A DNA stretch of 36,898 bases, taken from assembly GCA_013361095.1 (NCBI GenBank), contig JAATWA010000008.1:34935-71832 (forward strand). Direction: 5' to 3'. The notes beneath the pieces are model-generated. The model was given only the letters and a program-made list of their open reading frames with translations, was not told the DNA's origin and did not search any database. Positions 6,853-17,424 of this stretch are shown piece after piece (positions within the stretch are counted from its first letter, which is position 1; every line of letters starts with the position of its first letter). The position numbers and the translations under genes were made by a program. This stretch comes from Pseudanabaena biceps. GTDB lineage: Bacteria > Cyanobacteriota > Cyanobacteriia > Pseudanabaenales > Pseudanabaenaceae.

Positions 6853-8049
6853 CTACTCCACCGCCGCCCGCACCTGATCGAGGAACGCGTCGCGGGCGGC
6901 GCTGCGGGCGCGGCCGGTGGCGGTCGGCCAGGACGACAGGATCACCACCACCAGCCGGCGCTCCGGGTCGATGTGGATCTGCTGGCCAAAGATGCCGTTG
7001 GCCTCGAACCGCGTCCCGTCGGCGCGGGTCCACCACTGGAAGCCATAGCCGCGGTCGTTCTCCGGGAAGTCGATGCTCTGGGCCGTGGCGCGCTCGAACC
7101 AGTCCGGGCGAGCGATCTGCCCGCCGGGGACGGCGCCGCGCTCCAGCGCCATCAGCCCGACCCGGCCCCAGTCCCTCAGGGTGGCCGAGACGCAGCAGCC
7201 GCCGCTCTCCCGGCCTTGCGCGTCCAGCATCCAGAAGGCGGCGCTCTCCATGCCCGCCGGGTCCCAGATCTTCGCCTTGAGATACGACGCCAGCGGCTGG
7301 CCGGTCGCCCGCGCCACCAGCACCCCGATCAGATTGGTCTCGCCGGTGTTGTAGTTCCAGCGCTCGCCGGGCGGGAAGGCCCGCTCCAGCCGGCGCATAT
7401 AGGCCACCGTCGCGTCCTCCCCCGCCGGCGGCGGCGTCAGGTAGAAGCGGGCCACGTCCGAGGTCGGGTCGGTGTAGTCCTCGTCCCAGCGCGCGCCCGA
7501 GGTCATGGTCAGCACATTGGCCAGGGGCACGCCTTCGTAGGCGCTGCCGGCCAGTTCGGGGATGTAGCGGTCGACCGGGGCGTCCACGCCTTCAATCTTC
7601 CCCTCCTCGATCGCCGCGCCCACCAGGGTGGAGGTCAGCGACTTGGTCATGGAGAAGCTGTTCCACACGTCCTGCGGCGTCATGCCGAGGCCGTAGCGCT
7701 CCAGCCGCACCCGCCCGTCCTGCAGCACCAGCACCCCGGCGATGCGCTCGGCCTCCATATAGGCCGTCGGATCGAGGTCGAGCGGCTCCCCCTCGGGGAG
7801 CGGCCGCGGGTTGGGCGAGGGCGCGATGCGCGCGTGCGGGATCAGCTCCGGCATGCGGCGCAGGTCGCGCTCGCGCCGCTCGGCCGGCCAGAACAGCACC
7901 TCCATGTCCGGCGGGATGGCGAAGGGCGCGGCGGGCGCCGGGGCCGCGGGCGGCGGTGTCTGGGCCCCGGCGGGAGATCCTCCGGCCAGATTACCGGCCA
8001 GAACGGCGGCCGCGGCGAGGGCCGGCAGGCAGCGACGGAACAGGGACAT
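6853..8049 (-). CDS. Exported serine hydrolase of the beta-lactamase/EstB (class C-like) family
   Basis: 398 aa. A signal peptide ends near residue 30 (PAGAQ) and is followed by a Pro/Ala linker. The catalytic S-x-x-K is S133-M-T-K136 and the second motif is Y233-N-T, as in class C beta-lactamases, DD-peptidases and EstB-type esterases. The third motif is not a KTG; the region GIFGQQIHID occupies its place, which argues for an esterase/amidase or unknown hydrolase rather than a true beta-lactamase. GGAG lies 7 nt before the ATG at 8049. It starts 65 bp after gspK on the same strand, so it may be co-transcribed with the pseudopilin genes. As an exported protein it is a possible type II secretion substrate (inference). 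Confidence 0.85.
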   Translation of the reverse strand: MSLFRRCLPALAAAAVLAGNLAGGSPAGAQTPPPAAPAPAAPFAIPPDMEVLFWPAERRERDLRRMPELIPHARIAPSPNPRPLPEGEPLDLDPTAYMEAERIAGVLVLQDGRVRLERYGLGMTPQDVWNSFSMTKSLTSTLVGAAIEEGKIEGVDAPVDRYIPELAGSAYEGVPLANVLTMTSGARWDEDYTDPTSDVARFYLTPPPAGEDATVAYMRRLERAFPPGERWNYNTGETNLIGVLVARATGQPLASYLKAKIWDPAGMESAAFWMLDAQGRESGGCCVSATLRDWGRVGLMALERGAVPGGQIARPDWFERATAQSIDFPENDRGYGFQWWTRADGTRFEANGIFGQQIHIDPERRLVVVILSSWPTATGRARSAARDAFLDQVRAAVE

Positions 8050-8114
8050 GCAGGAACTCCGCTTCGACGCCGGCGAGGAAGGCCCGGCCCCGCGCCGGCG
8101 TCAAGCGCCGCGCC

Positions 8115-9020
8115 TCACTCCGGCAGGGTCCAGCGGGTCACAACGCTCCGCACCCGCCCGTCGCGCCCGACCTCGATCAGGCCAGAGCGCACCGCCTCCC
8201 CCCCGGCCCAGGCCACCTCGGCCTCGAAGGCAAAGTAGCGGGTGGCGACCGCGACCTGCTCGCGTTCCGCCGCCGTCGGGGCCAGCTCCGCCAGCGTCGG
8301 GACAGCCCAGAAAGCGTCGACGTCGGCCCAGCCGCCCGCCGGCCGGCCGGCCAGCACCCGCCGCGCCGCCTCCACCGACAGCCGCTCCGGCGCCAGCATG
8401 GCCAGCAGGGGTGCATCGGCCGGGGTCAGGCTGTTGACGTTGAACCGGGTCGGCCCCGTGGTCGGCAGGGCGCACACCCGCGGCCGCAGCCGGGCGTAGG
8501 CCGCGGCGCCGACCCCCAGCCCGCGCAGCTCGCTCGGCTCCGCCAGCAGGCCGCCGTCGGCGATGGCCTGCGCCAGCCGGCTGGCCAGCCGCTGCGCCTC
8601 GCCCGCCGGGACGCCCAGCCCCTGCTGGAAGGCGATGAACTGGGCCTGCCCCGTGGCGCCGGGCGCCCGCGCGGTCCCGCCCCCCTCGACGAGGCTGTTC
8701 AGGTTGAAGCAGGCCTGGCCGTCGCGCACGGTCAGGGCCAGCGCCCCGCCCTCGATCGGGAAGTCGAAGCGGCGGCCGTTCCACTCGGCCGGGGCCGGGG
8801 TCCGCTCGGGCGTCGCCTGGACCAGCTGGCGGATGCGCCGTCGCGCCAGCCGCTCGGCTCCCAGGGCGTACCACTGGGCCTGGGTCTGGGCCTCGACGTT
8901 CTGGGCCCGCCGGATCGAGAAGCGCACATCGTCCAGCACCACCACGGCGACGATCGACAGGATCGCCACCAGGATCAGCACGGCCAGCAGGGCCGCCCCC
9001 TCGCGCGCGCGGCGGCTCAT
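8115..9020 (-). CDS. gspK: Type II secretion minor pseudopilin GspK
   Basis: 301 aa, the largest minor pseudopilin, which caps the pseudopilus tip with GspI and GspJ. The N-terminus has a short basic leader (MSRRAREG) before a long hydrophobic helix ALLAVLILVAILSIVAVVV, followed by the family pattern in which the WYALGAERLARRRI helix and the CFNLNSL and FNVNSLTPADAPLL segments mark the GspK periplasmic domains. GspK lacks the usual Glu5 of pilins, as here. ATG at 9020 overlaps the gspJ stop by 4 nt (ATGA), indicating translational coupling. It is the last of the three coupled pseudopilin genes. Confidence 0.9.
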   Translation of the reverse strand: MSRRAREGAALLAVLILVAILSIVAVVVLDDVRFSIRRAQNVEAQTQAQWYALGAERLARRRIRQLVQATPERTPAPAEWNGRRFDFPIEGGALALTVRDGQACFNLNSLVEGGGTARAPGATGQAQFIAFQQGLGVPAGEAQRLASRLAQAIADGGLLAEPSELRGLGVGAAAYARLRPRVCALPTTGPTRFNVNSLTPADAPLLAMLAPERLSVEAARRVLAGRPAGGWADVDAFWAVPTLAELAPTAAEREQVAVATRYFAFEAEVAWAGGEAVRSGLIEVGRDGRVRSVVTRWTLPE

Positions 9021-9604
9021 CCCGGGCCCCCGCCGACGAGGAACCACTGGGTGGTGCGGCCGAAGCGCGGGGCGGTCAGCTCCAGCGTCACCGCGTCCGG
9101 CAGGGGCTGGGTCGCCTCCGCCGGCCAGGCGGCGAAGGTGCGGCCGCTGGCGACGAAGGCGATGCGCACCTCGCGCGCGTCCTCCAGCAGGGTCTGGGTC
9201 AGGGGCGTCCCGGCCCCGGTCAGGTCCGGATAGACCCGCCGCTCGATGCGGTCGTCGATGACGACCCAGACCACCCGCTGCAGCGAGGCGCGCGGCCGGC
9301 CCTCGGGGTTGGACCAGCCGGCCCGGGTCAGCTGCAGCAGCACTTCGCCCTGCCCCCCGGCGAAAGCCGGCCCCGCCCCGCCCCCGCTGCCGATCACCGG
9401 CCGGTCCACTGCCTGGCCCAGGTCGGCGCGCAGCAGCTGCCGCAGCCGCTGGAAGTCCGCCCCGGCCTCGGTCGCGGCCCGCACCACCTCGCGGTTGGTC
9501 AGGGACAGGTTGAGCAGGGCCACCCCCGCCACCGCCAGCAGGCCGAAGATGGCCAGGGCGACCAGGGTCTCGACCAGGGTGAAGCCGGACCGCGCCCGCC
9601 TCAT
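9017..9604 (-). CDS. gspJ: Type II secretion minor pseudopilin GspJ
   Basis: 195 aa. The prepilin leader MRRARSG is followed by FTLVETLVALAIFGLLAVAG, the classical type IV pilin-like helix with Glu at position +5 after the G/F cleavage site used by prepilin peptidase. The rest fits GspJ, including the DFQRLRQLLRADLGQA helix and LLQLTRAGWSNPEGRPRAS. It overlaps both neighbours by ATGA (gspI at 9601-9604, gspK at 9017-9020). GspI, J and K together prime pseudopilus assembly. No prepilin peptidase gene is in the window. Confidence 0.92.
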   Translation of the reverse strand: MRRARSGFTLVETLVALAIFGLLAVAGVALLNLSLTNREVVRAATEAGADFQRLRQLLRADLGQAVDRPVIGSGGGAGPAFAGGQGEVLLQLTRAGWSNPEGRPRASLQRVVWVVIDDRIERRVYPDLTGAGTPLTQTLLEDAREVRIAFVASGRTFAAWPAEATQPLPDAVTLELTAPRFGRTTQWFLVGGGPG

Positions 9605-9978
9605 GCGCCGCTGTCCCGGAAGGCGGTCAGGCGCGCCGTCTCCTGCCCCCCGTCGAACACCTGCACATCAATGCGCACCATGCCGGCGTCGGGGGTGGGC
9701 GCGACCGTCTGCACCCAGCGCCAGCGGCGGTCGCCCATCACCGTCTCGCCCTCGGTCTCGCCGAAAGCCGGGGGATTGGGCAGGGTCAGGGCCTGGACCA
9801 CGATGTTGTCGGCGACGATGCCCGACAGCACCCGCGTCTCCACATGGGCCGCGGCGCGGGTGTTCTCTCCGGCGAGGTTGATCAGCGCCAGGGCCGCCAG
9901 CGCGAAGACGGCGAAGGCGACCAGGGTCTCCAGCAGGCTGAAGCCGGCGCGGCGATCAGGGGCGGGGAAACGGGTCAC
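9601..9978 (-). CDS. gspI: Type II secretion minor pseudopilin GspI
   Basis: 125 aa, the usual GspI length. The leader MTRFPAPDRRAG precedes the cleavage site and FSLLETLVAFAVFALAALAL with Glu at +5. The C-terminal part (MGDRRWRWVQTVAPTPDAGM, then RIDVQVF) is typical of GspI. The start is GTG at 9978; no good ribosome site is visible and an in-frame TAG lies ~12 codons upstream, so a longer form is excluded. gspH, normally next, is absent; the gene directly upstream encodes a beta-helix exported protein 83 bp away. Confidence 0.9.
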   Translation of the reverse strand: MTRFPAPDRRAGFSLLETLVAFAVFALAALALINLAGENTRAAAHVETRVLSGIVADNIVVQALTLPNPPAFGETEGETVMGDRRWRWVQTVAPTPDAGMVRIDVQVFDGGQETARLTAFRDSGA

Positions 9979-10061
9979 GGGCGAACCGGGCGAGGACAGG
10001 GCCCCGCCCGCCTACGTCATCCGTGTGACAATCCCGTCGCGGCCGCAAGGCGGCGGTCGCC

Positions 10062-11576
10062 TCAGCGCCAGAACCCGCCGCCGCCCCAGCGGCGGTCGCC
10101 GACATGGCGGTCATCCGGAATGTAGCGGCCGTTCCGGTCATACCAGCCATAGCCCTGCTGGAACCGGGCATAGCCGTCCGGATACCCGCCGCCGTAGTCC
10201 TCGTAGGGCATGCCGAAGGCGCCATCCTCCTCGTCCCACCAGTCGCGCGGGTAGGAGTCGTAGACGCAGGTCCAGCCCTGGCCGCCGCTGCTCCAGTAGG
10301 GCTCGTGGCGGTCCCGCCAGCGCGGCCGGAACGACGGCCGGCAGAGGTAGCGGGAATAGACGACATTGCCGGACGCCTCGATCACCGCCCGCGGCTCCTC
10401 GTAGAGCACCTCGCGCACGCCGGAGAAGACGTTGTTGGTGACGATGGCGCGGCCCGAGGCGGCGGCCACGCCGACCGTGTCGGCGCGCACCCGCGAACGG
10501 TCGAGGCTGAGCTCGCCGTTGTAGAGCACCACCCCCTTGTCGACGCGGGTGACGCGGCTGTCGGCGACGCGCACCGAGGCGCCCTCGACGGCGATCCCCT
10601 CGGCGTAGTCGGCGATCAGGGTGTTGGTCACATCGACCCGCCCGGACGCGCGGGCGGCGCGGACGATCAGGCCGATGGCCCGCGGGCCGAAGTTGTTCGG
10701 CGTGGCGTTGCCGCGCAGGGTCACGCTCTGCAGCAGCGACGGCTCGCCGTCGCCCGGGGTGACGTCGACGCCCGAGGTGGCGCCGACCACCGTCACCTCC
10801 CAGGCGGTCAGGGTGGCGCCGTCGGCGAGAATCGCCGGAGCGGGGGTCTGGGCCTCGACCACCGCGTTGCGCAGATCGACCAGTCCGCCGTCGGACAGGA
10901 TGGCCGGCTCGTCGCCGGCGTGGCGGAAGCCGATCCGGCTCAGGATGGCCTGGCCGCCGTAGTTGGCGACGCAGGGCGCCTCCCCGGCGTTGGGCGAAGC
11001 GAACACCACGTCGCGCACCTCGACCCGCACGCCCGGGGCGATGGTCAGGCAGGGCAGGCCGTCGGGGGCCTGCAGGGTCGCCGGCGGCTGCCGGTTCCAC
11101 TCGCGCGGATCAAAGCCCGCCCCGTCGCCGAGGATGGTCATCGGCCGGTCGACGTCGAGCCAGCCGACGCAGGGCCCGCCGCGCGCCCGCAGGATCAGGG
11201 TCCCGCCCGGGCGCACCCGGCGCACCGCCGCCTCGATGGCGCCGCTGCCCGGATTGCCGCCGCAGTCGACCAGAACCACTTCCTCCAGCACCGGCGGCCG
11301 CGGCGGCAGGTGGGGCCGGTAGGCGTGGTGGCGGTCCGGGCCGAAGCGGCGATGCGCGCGCGGCCTCGCCTGGGTCGGCGGCTGCAGCAGCAGGCCGAAG
11401 TTCGGGCGCGTCTGGGCCTCGACCCGCGCCGCCGTCTGGGCGTGGGCGGCGTCGCCCGCCAGCGGCGGCAGGGCCAGCAGGCCGAGCACGGCCGCCGGCG
11501 CGGCCAGCGCCCGCAGGGCCAGGCGCCGGGCGCGGGTCCGGACCGGAGCGACGGGTCGGATGGTCGGGTCGGTCAT
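10062..11576 (-). CDS. Exported right-handed parallel beta-helix protein with aromatic/Gly-rich tail
   Basis: 504 aa, function not recognised. A long basic N-terminus and hydrophobic segment end in the likely signal cleavage GDAAHAQ near residue 47. Residues ~95-400 are short repeats of the beta-helix kind (for example VEVRDVVFASPN, VDVTNTLIADYAEGIAVEG, VRVADSRVTRVDKGVVL), as in pectate-lyase-like or NosD-like solenoids, but no catalytic lyase motif is evident. The last ~95 residues are unusual, rich in Tyr, Trp, Gly, Asp and Arg. ATG at 11576 is chosen because AGGAGG lies 8 nt upstream; the GTG two codons earlier is too close to it. It starts 12 bp after the SEL1 lipoprotein stop and lies upstream of gspI on the same strand. 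Confidence 0.75.
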   Translation of the reverse strand: MTDPTIRPVAPVRTRARRLALRALAAPAAVLGLLALPPLAGDAAHAQTAARVEAQTRPNFGLLLQPPTQARPRAHRRFGPDRHHAYRPHLPPRPPVLEEVVLVDCGGNPGSGAIEAAVRRVRPGGTLILRARGGPCVGWLDVDRPMTILGDGAGFDPREWNRQPPATLQAPDGLPCLTIAPGVRVEVRDVVFASPNAGEAPCVANYGGQAILSRIGFRHAGDEPAILSDGGLVDLRNAVVEAQTPAPAILADGATLTAWEVTVVGATSGVDVTPGDGEPSLLQSVTLRGNATPNNFGPRAIGLIVRAARASGRVDVTNTLIADYAEGIAVEGASVRVADSRVTRVDKGVVLYNGELSLDRSRVRADTVGVAAASGRAIVTNNVFSGVREVLYEEPRAVIEASGNVVYSRYLCRPSFRPRWRDRHEPYWSSGGQGWTCVYDSYPRDWWDEEDGAFGMPYEDYGGGYPDGYARFQQGYGWYDRNGRYIPDDRHVGDRRWGGGGFWR

Positions 11577-11588
11577 CGTCACGCCCTC

Positions 11589-13046
11589 CTAGCGGCGCTG
11601 CGAACGGGACACCTGGGCCAGCACGGCCTGCAGCCGGGCCGCCGAGGGCGCGAAGCCGGACAGGGCCGAGTCGAGCCGGTAGGCGACCGCCTGGGCCTTG
11701 TCCTGATCGGCCACGCCGGCGACGCCGAGCGCGAAATAGGTCGAGATGGCGAAGCGCGCCTCGGGCGAGCCCTGCCGGTCCGCCTCGCTATACCAGTGGT
11801 AGGCCCGGGCGTAGTCCGGCGGCACCCCGACACCCTCGGAGTACATCACCGCCAGCACCAGCTGGGCTTCGGACGAGCCGTTGACCGCCGCCAGCTGGAT
11901 GGCGCGCACCATCTCCAGGTAGGACAGCCGGCCCTCCATGGCGTGGCCCAGCATCGCCTCCAGCGCCTGCACCTGCCGTTGCGACAGGTCCGCCGCCCGC
12001 TCCGGCGCCGTCTCGGTGACGCCGAGGTAGCGCAGGGCCCGGCCGACATGGACGAAGGGCAGCTCGGTCATGCGCTGCAGGGCGTAGTCGAAGGCGTCGC
12101 CCCGCGGCCGGCTCTCGTCCGAGAAGGGCACCCCCGACTGCGGCGCCGTGTTGGGATAGAACTCGAACGGCGGCACCCACTGGCGCGCCTTGGCCTCGAC
12201 GAAGGCGGCGTAGCGGGCCCGGTTCGGCGACGAGCGCTCGAAGTCCTTGAGCAGCACATAGGCCCCGACGTCGCCGGTCTGCACGGCCAGATAGTTGTAG
12301 AGATAGGCGTCCACGTCGTTGCGCTGGAACAGCCGGATCGCCGCGCTGCGTCCGCCCGCAACCGCGTCCCGACCGCCGCCGCCGCGGCCCAGAGCCTCGC
12401 GGGCCTCGCGGTTGTCCTGCGGCTCGCCGAACGGGCCGTAGAGGCCGTCGTGCAGCCGGGCCAGGGTGCGATAGCCCTCGGCGTCTCGGGTCGACAGCAC
12501 ATAGATGACCCGGTCGCGCACGGCCTCCTGCTCTTCCAGCGTCATCTTCGCCAGATGGCTGTCGAGCTTGCGGTAGGCGGTGCGCCGCTCCCACGCCCGG
12601 CAGTCGTCGTAGCCGGACAGCGGCCGCCAGCCGAACAGGCCGTTGCGCTGGACCCGGTTGATCGGGGCGTAGCCCTCGTCATTGGTCAGCGCCATGGCGT
12701 ACCAGACGGCGCTCTCGATCGGGTCCTCGATGTTCTTGTCGGTGGCGCGCAGCGCCGCATAGCGGTCGCCGAGCTCCAGCTGGGCGAAGAAGTCGCCGCG
12801 GAACGCGGCCCGGCGCAGCCGCCTCAGGCCCGCTTCCTGGTCGTTGAACTCGCCGCCGGTCAGGGACGCCGGGCGCGGACAGGCGTTGGCCGCCGCGTCC
12901 CGGCGCCAGAAGGCCGGCCCGGACGACGGGCTGCAGGCAGACAGGACCAGCGCCACGACCAGCATCAGCACAAGCGTCGCCGGGGCCGTGATCGGCCAGC
13001 CGGCCAGACGCCGCGCGTTCCCGTCGTGGCCTCTGAAGACCGACAT
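11589..13046 (-). CDS. Lipoprotein with SEL1-like (TPR-type) repeats
   Basis: 485 aa, function unknown. After an unusually long N-region (~25 residues) a hydrophobic stretch ends in the lipobox LSAC, predicting a lipid-anchored periplasmic protein. The C-terminal part holds SEL1 repeats (SSEAQLVLAVMYSEGVGVPP, then ARAYHWYSEADRQGSPEARFA and a further FALGVAG unit), preceded by a longer alpha-helical region with another SEL1-like start (FFAQLELGDRYAAL). ATG at 13046 is favoured over upstream in-frame starts by GGAGGGAG ending just upstream and by signal-peptide geometry. It is the first gene of a same-strand run through the beta-helix protein and gspI/J/K. Confidence 0.78.
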   Translation of the reverse strand: MSVFRGHDGNARRLAGWPITAPATLVLMLVVALVLSACSPSSGPAFWRRDAAANACPRPASLTGGEFNDQEAGLRRLRRAAFRGDFFAQLELGDRYAALRATDKNIEDPIESAVWYAMALTNDEGYAPINRVQRNGLFGWRPLSGYDDCRAWERRTAYRKLDSHLAKMTLEEQEAVRDRVIYVLSTRDAEGYRTLARLHDGLYGPFGEPQDNREAREALGRGGGGRDAVAGGRSAAIRLFQRNDVDAYLYNYLAVQTGDVGAYVLLKDFERSSPNRARYAAFVEAKARQWVPPFEFYPNTAPQSGVPFSDESRPRGDAFDYALQRMTELPFVHVGRALRYLGVTETAPERAADLSQRQVQALEAMLGHAMEGRLSYLEMVRAIQLAAVNGSSEAQLVLAVMYSEGVGVPPDYARAYHWYSEADRQGSPEARFAISTYFALGVAGVADQDKAQAVAYRLDSALSGFAPSAARLQAVLAQVSRSQRR

Positions 13047-13122
13047 CCCCGCTCCCTCCGGACCTTGCGCCCGGCGCCGTCTCACCCGTCCGAAGGGTCG
13101 GGGGACGTTCACCTTCTGTCAA

Positions 13123-13143
13123 GGTTAACGCTTATGGTTAACC
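13123..13143. promoter_or_regulatory. Direct repeat GGTTAAC x2 with CtrA-like TTAACCAT half site
   Basis: GGTTAAC occurs at 13123-13129 and 13136-13142, 13 bp apart. On the minus strand the proximal copy reads TTAACCAT (13141-13134), a CtrA-type half site. The pair does not fit the full TTAA-N7-TTAA consensus because the spacer is 9 nt. It lies between the divergent SEL1 lipoprotein gene (start 13046) and msrC (start 13266). Confidence 0.35.
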
Positions 13144-13265
13144 AGCGTTGCGGCCGAAAGACGGAAATGTGTCCCCAAGGCGCCGCAGGGTGACAAATTC
13201 TGCAGGGACTGGCGCGCCTTGGCCGGCGCCCTATATGGCCCGTCCTGACCCTGCCGGAGCCTCCC

Positions 13266-13760
13266 ATGGCCTATGTCGCCCGCGACCGTTCGACCGACAA
13301 GGCGGCCCGCTACGCCGAGCTGGAGGACGAGATCCTCGCCGTGCTCGACGGCGAGCCGGACCGCACCGCGCGCATGGCCACCGTCGCCGCCATGCTGGCC
13401 GACGCCTTCGACCACTATTTCTGGACCGGCTTCTACGTCGTCGACCCGACGCGCGAGGCCGAGCTGGTCGTCGGCCCCTACCAGGGCACCCTCGGCTGCC
13501 TGCGAATCGCCTTCGGCCGGGGGGTCTGCGGCACGGCGGCGGCCGAGCGCCGCACACAGCTGGTGCCCGACGTCCACGCCTTCCCCGGCCACATCGCCTG
13601 CGACAGCCGCTCCGCGAGCGAGATCGTGGTGCCGGTGTTCGACGCCGCCGGCGACCTGATCGCCGTGTTCGACGTCGACGCCACCACCCCGGCCGCCTTC
13701 GACGCGGTCGACCAGGCCGCGCTGGAGCGCCTGCTCGGCAAGGTGTTCGCCGCCCGTTGA
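13266..13760 (+). CDS. msrC: Free methionine-(R)-sulfoxide reductase (GAF domain, YebR/fRMsr)
   Basis: 164 aa single GAF-domain enzyme that reduces free methionine-R-sulfoxide in the cytosol, part of oxidative damage repair. All three redox cysteines of E. coli YebR are kept with identical spacing: C78 in LGCLRI, C88 in GVCGTA and C112 in HIACDS. The WTGFYVVD and SEIVVPVFD motifs are also typical. ATG at 13266. An SDR gene starts 50 bp downstream, beginning a closely packed group that runs to kpsC, though msrC may have only incidental linkage to the others. Confidence 0.92.
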   Translation: MAYVARDRSTDKAARYAELEDEILAVLDGEPDRTARMATVAAMLADAFDHYFWTGFYVVDPTREAELVVGPYQGTLGCLRIAFGRGVCGTAAAERRTQLVPDVHAFPGHIACDSRSASEIVVPVFDAAGDLIAVFDVDATTPAAFDAVDQAALERLLGKVFAAR

Positions 13761-13810
13761 TCTCGCCGGGCGCGGCCCTATGGTCGCGCGCCTTGGAGGA
13801 GACGCGACAG

Positions 13811-14488
13811 ATGACGGATCGGGTGGCGGCCATCACCGGCGCGCAGGGCGTGCTGGGACGGGCGGTTGTCGAGGCGGCGATGGCCCAGGGGCTGACGGTG
13901 GCCCTGATCGACCACGCCCGCGGCGACGCCGCCCCGGCCGGGGCGCTGGAGCTGTCCGGCGTCGACCTGACCGACGCGGCCCAGGCCCGGACCGCCATGC
14001 AAAAAGTGGTCGAGACCTTCGGCCGGCTCGACATCGTGCTCAACATCGCCGGCGGCTTCGTCTGGCAGAAGGTCGATGACGCCGAGCCCGCCTGGGACCG
14101 GATGTTCGCCATCAACGTCAAGACGGCCCTGAACGCCGCCCGCGCCGCCCTGCCCTGGCTGACGCAGTCTCCCGACGGCCGCATCGTCAACGTCGGCTCG
14201 GCCGCGGCCCTCAAGTCTGGCGTCGGCATGGCCGCCTACACCGCCTCCAAGTCCGGCGTGCATCGCCTGACCGAGAGCCTCGCCGAGGAGCTCAAGGACA
14301 CCCCGGTCACCGTCAACGCCGTCCTGCCGTCGATCATCGACACCCCGGCCAACCGCAAGGACATGCCGGACGCGGATCCGTCCCGCTGGGTCGCCCCGGC
14401 GGATCTGGCGGCGGTCATCCTGTTCCTCGCCTCCCCCGCCAGCCGCGCCATGACCGGAGCGCTGGTGCCGGTCACCGGCCGGGTCTGA
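13811..14488 (+). CDS. Short-chain dehydrogenase/reductase (SDR family)
   Basis: 225 aa classical SDR. The Rossmann nucleotide-binding motif is G-AQGVLG near residues 10-16, the NIAGG motif is at 78-82 and the catalytic residues are S130, Y143 and K147 (YTASK), with N102 completing the tetrad. An acidic residue at the end of beta-2 (LID, D34) favours NAD over NADP. The substrate cannot be deduced. ATG at 13811 has GGAGGAG 9 nt upstream. The CitE-like lyase begins 8 bp after its stop, so the two are probably co-transcribed. Confidence 0.88.
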   Translation: MTDRVAAITGAQGVLGRAVVEAAMAQGLTVALIDHARGDAAPAGALELSGVDLTDAAQARTAMQKVVETFGRLDIVLNIAGGFVWQKVDDAEPAWDRMFAINVKTALNAARAALPWLTQSPDGRIVNVGSAAALKSGVGMAAYTASKSGVHRLTESLAEELKDTPVTVNAVLPSIIDTPANRKDMPDADPSRWVAPADLAAVILFLASPASRAMTGALVPVTGRV

Positions 14489-14496
14489 GAGCCCGC

Positions 14497-15344
14497 GTGC
14501 GCCGCCCCTGCCGCACCGTCCTGTACCTGCCCGCCGCCCATCCGCGCGCGGTGGAGAAGGCGCGCGGCCTCGACGTCGACGCCGTGATCCTCGACCTCGA
14601 GGACGCGGTCGCCCCGGAGCTCAAGGCCGAGGCGCGCGCCGCCGCGGTCGCGGCCGCCGTGGCTGGCGGATTCCGGGGCCGCCTCGGCGTCCGGGTGAAT
14701 GGCGCCGACACCCCGTGGGGCGCCGACGATCTCGCCGCCGTCGCCGCCGCGCCGATCGCCTTCGTGGTCGCCCCCAAGATCTCGGGCCCGGCCGACATCG
14801 CCCCCATCGCCGCCCGTCTCGGGACTGACCAGGCCCTGTGGGCCATGATCGAGACGCCCGCCGCCCTGCTGGCCCTGCCGCAGATCGCCGCCGCGGGCCT
14901 GCCCCTTGAAGCCCTGATGCTGGGGACCAACGACCTGGCCCTGGCGCTGGGCACGGGCCCCTCGCCCGACCGCGAGCCGTTCAAGCCCTGGCTGGCCACC
15001 CTCGTGGCCGCCGCCCGGGCCCACGGCCTGCTGGCCATCGACGGGGTGTTCAACCGCCTCGACGACGCCGACGGTCTCGCCGCCGAGGCGCGGCAGGGCC
15101 GGCTCCACGGCTTCGACGGCAAGAGCCTGATCCATCCGTCCCAGATCGCACCGGTCCGCGCCGCCTTCGCCCCGACCGCCGCCGAGCTGGCCTGGGCGGA
15201 GGCGGTCGTGACCGCCTTCGCCGCGCCTGAGGCCGCCGGGCGCGGGGCCGTGCGCGCCGCCGGCGGCATGGTCGAACGCCTGCACCTGGCCCAGGCCGAG
15301 GCCCTGCTGGCCGAGGCCGCGCGCGCCGCCGACGCCGGCGCCGC

Positions 15345-15348
<4 letters not shown>
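14497..15348 (+). CDS. HpcH/HpaI-type CoA ester lyase (CitE/malyl-CoA lyase-like)
   Basis: 283 aa TIM-barrel protein. Motifs VLYLPAAHP, DAVILDLEDAVAP (metal-binding acidic residues), RVNG, PKISG, WAMIETPAALLAL, MLGTNDLAL and GKSLIHPSQI are those of the citrate lyase beta-like family, which cleaves or forms CoA thioesters such as malyl-CoA or citramalyl-CoA, or acts as a malyl-CoA thioesterase. The exact substrate is not evident and no citrate lyase alpha or gamma gene is nearby. The start is GTG at 14497 with a weak GAGA upstream. Its stop overlaps the kpsC start by 4 nt (ATGA), so translation is coupled to a capsule gene of apparently unrelated function. Confidence 0.87.
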
Positions 15349-17405
<2,057 letters not shown>

Positions 17406-17424
17406 GACTTCCCGCCGAAGGCCT

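Noticed and set aside
6853..8049. A true class C beta-lactamase (resistance gene)
   Set aside because: The KTG-type third motif is missing and the Y-x-N motif is atypical; many EstB-like esterases share the remaining features.
13123..13143. A full CtrA box (TTAA-N7-TTAA)
   Set aside because: The spacer between the two TTAA elements is 9 nt, so only a half site can be claimed.
10104..13193. A 1029-codon open frame on the plus strand
   Set aside because: It is antisense to the beta-helix and SEL1 genes, both of which have signal peptides, ribosome sites and recognisable repeats. Its composition (Arg, Gly, Ala, His, Asp) is that of a GC-rich shadow frame.
13148..13810. In-frame upstream extension of the SDR gene
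   Set aside because: The longer frame overlaps msrC out of frame; the SDR starts normally at its Rossmann strand with GGAGGAG upstream.
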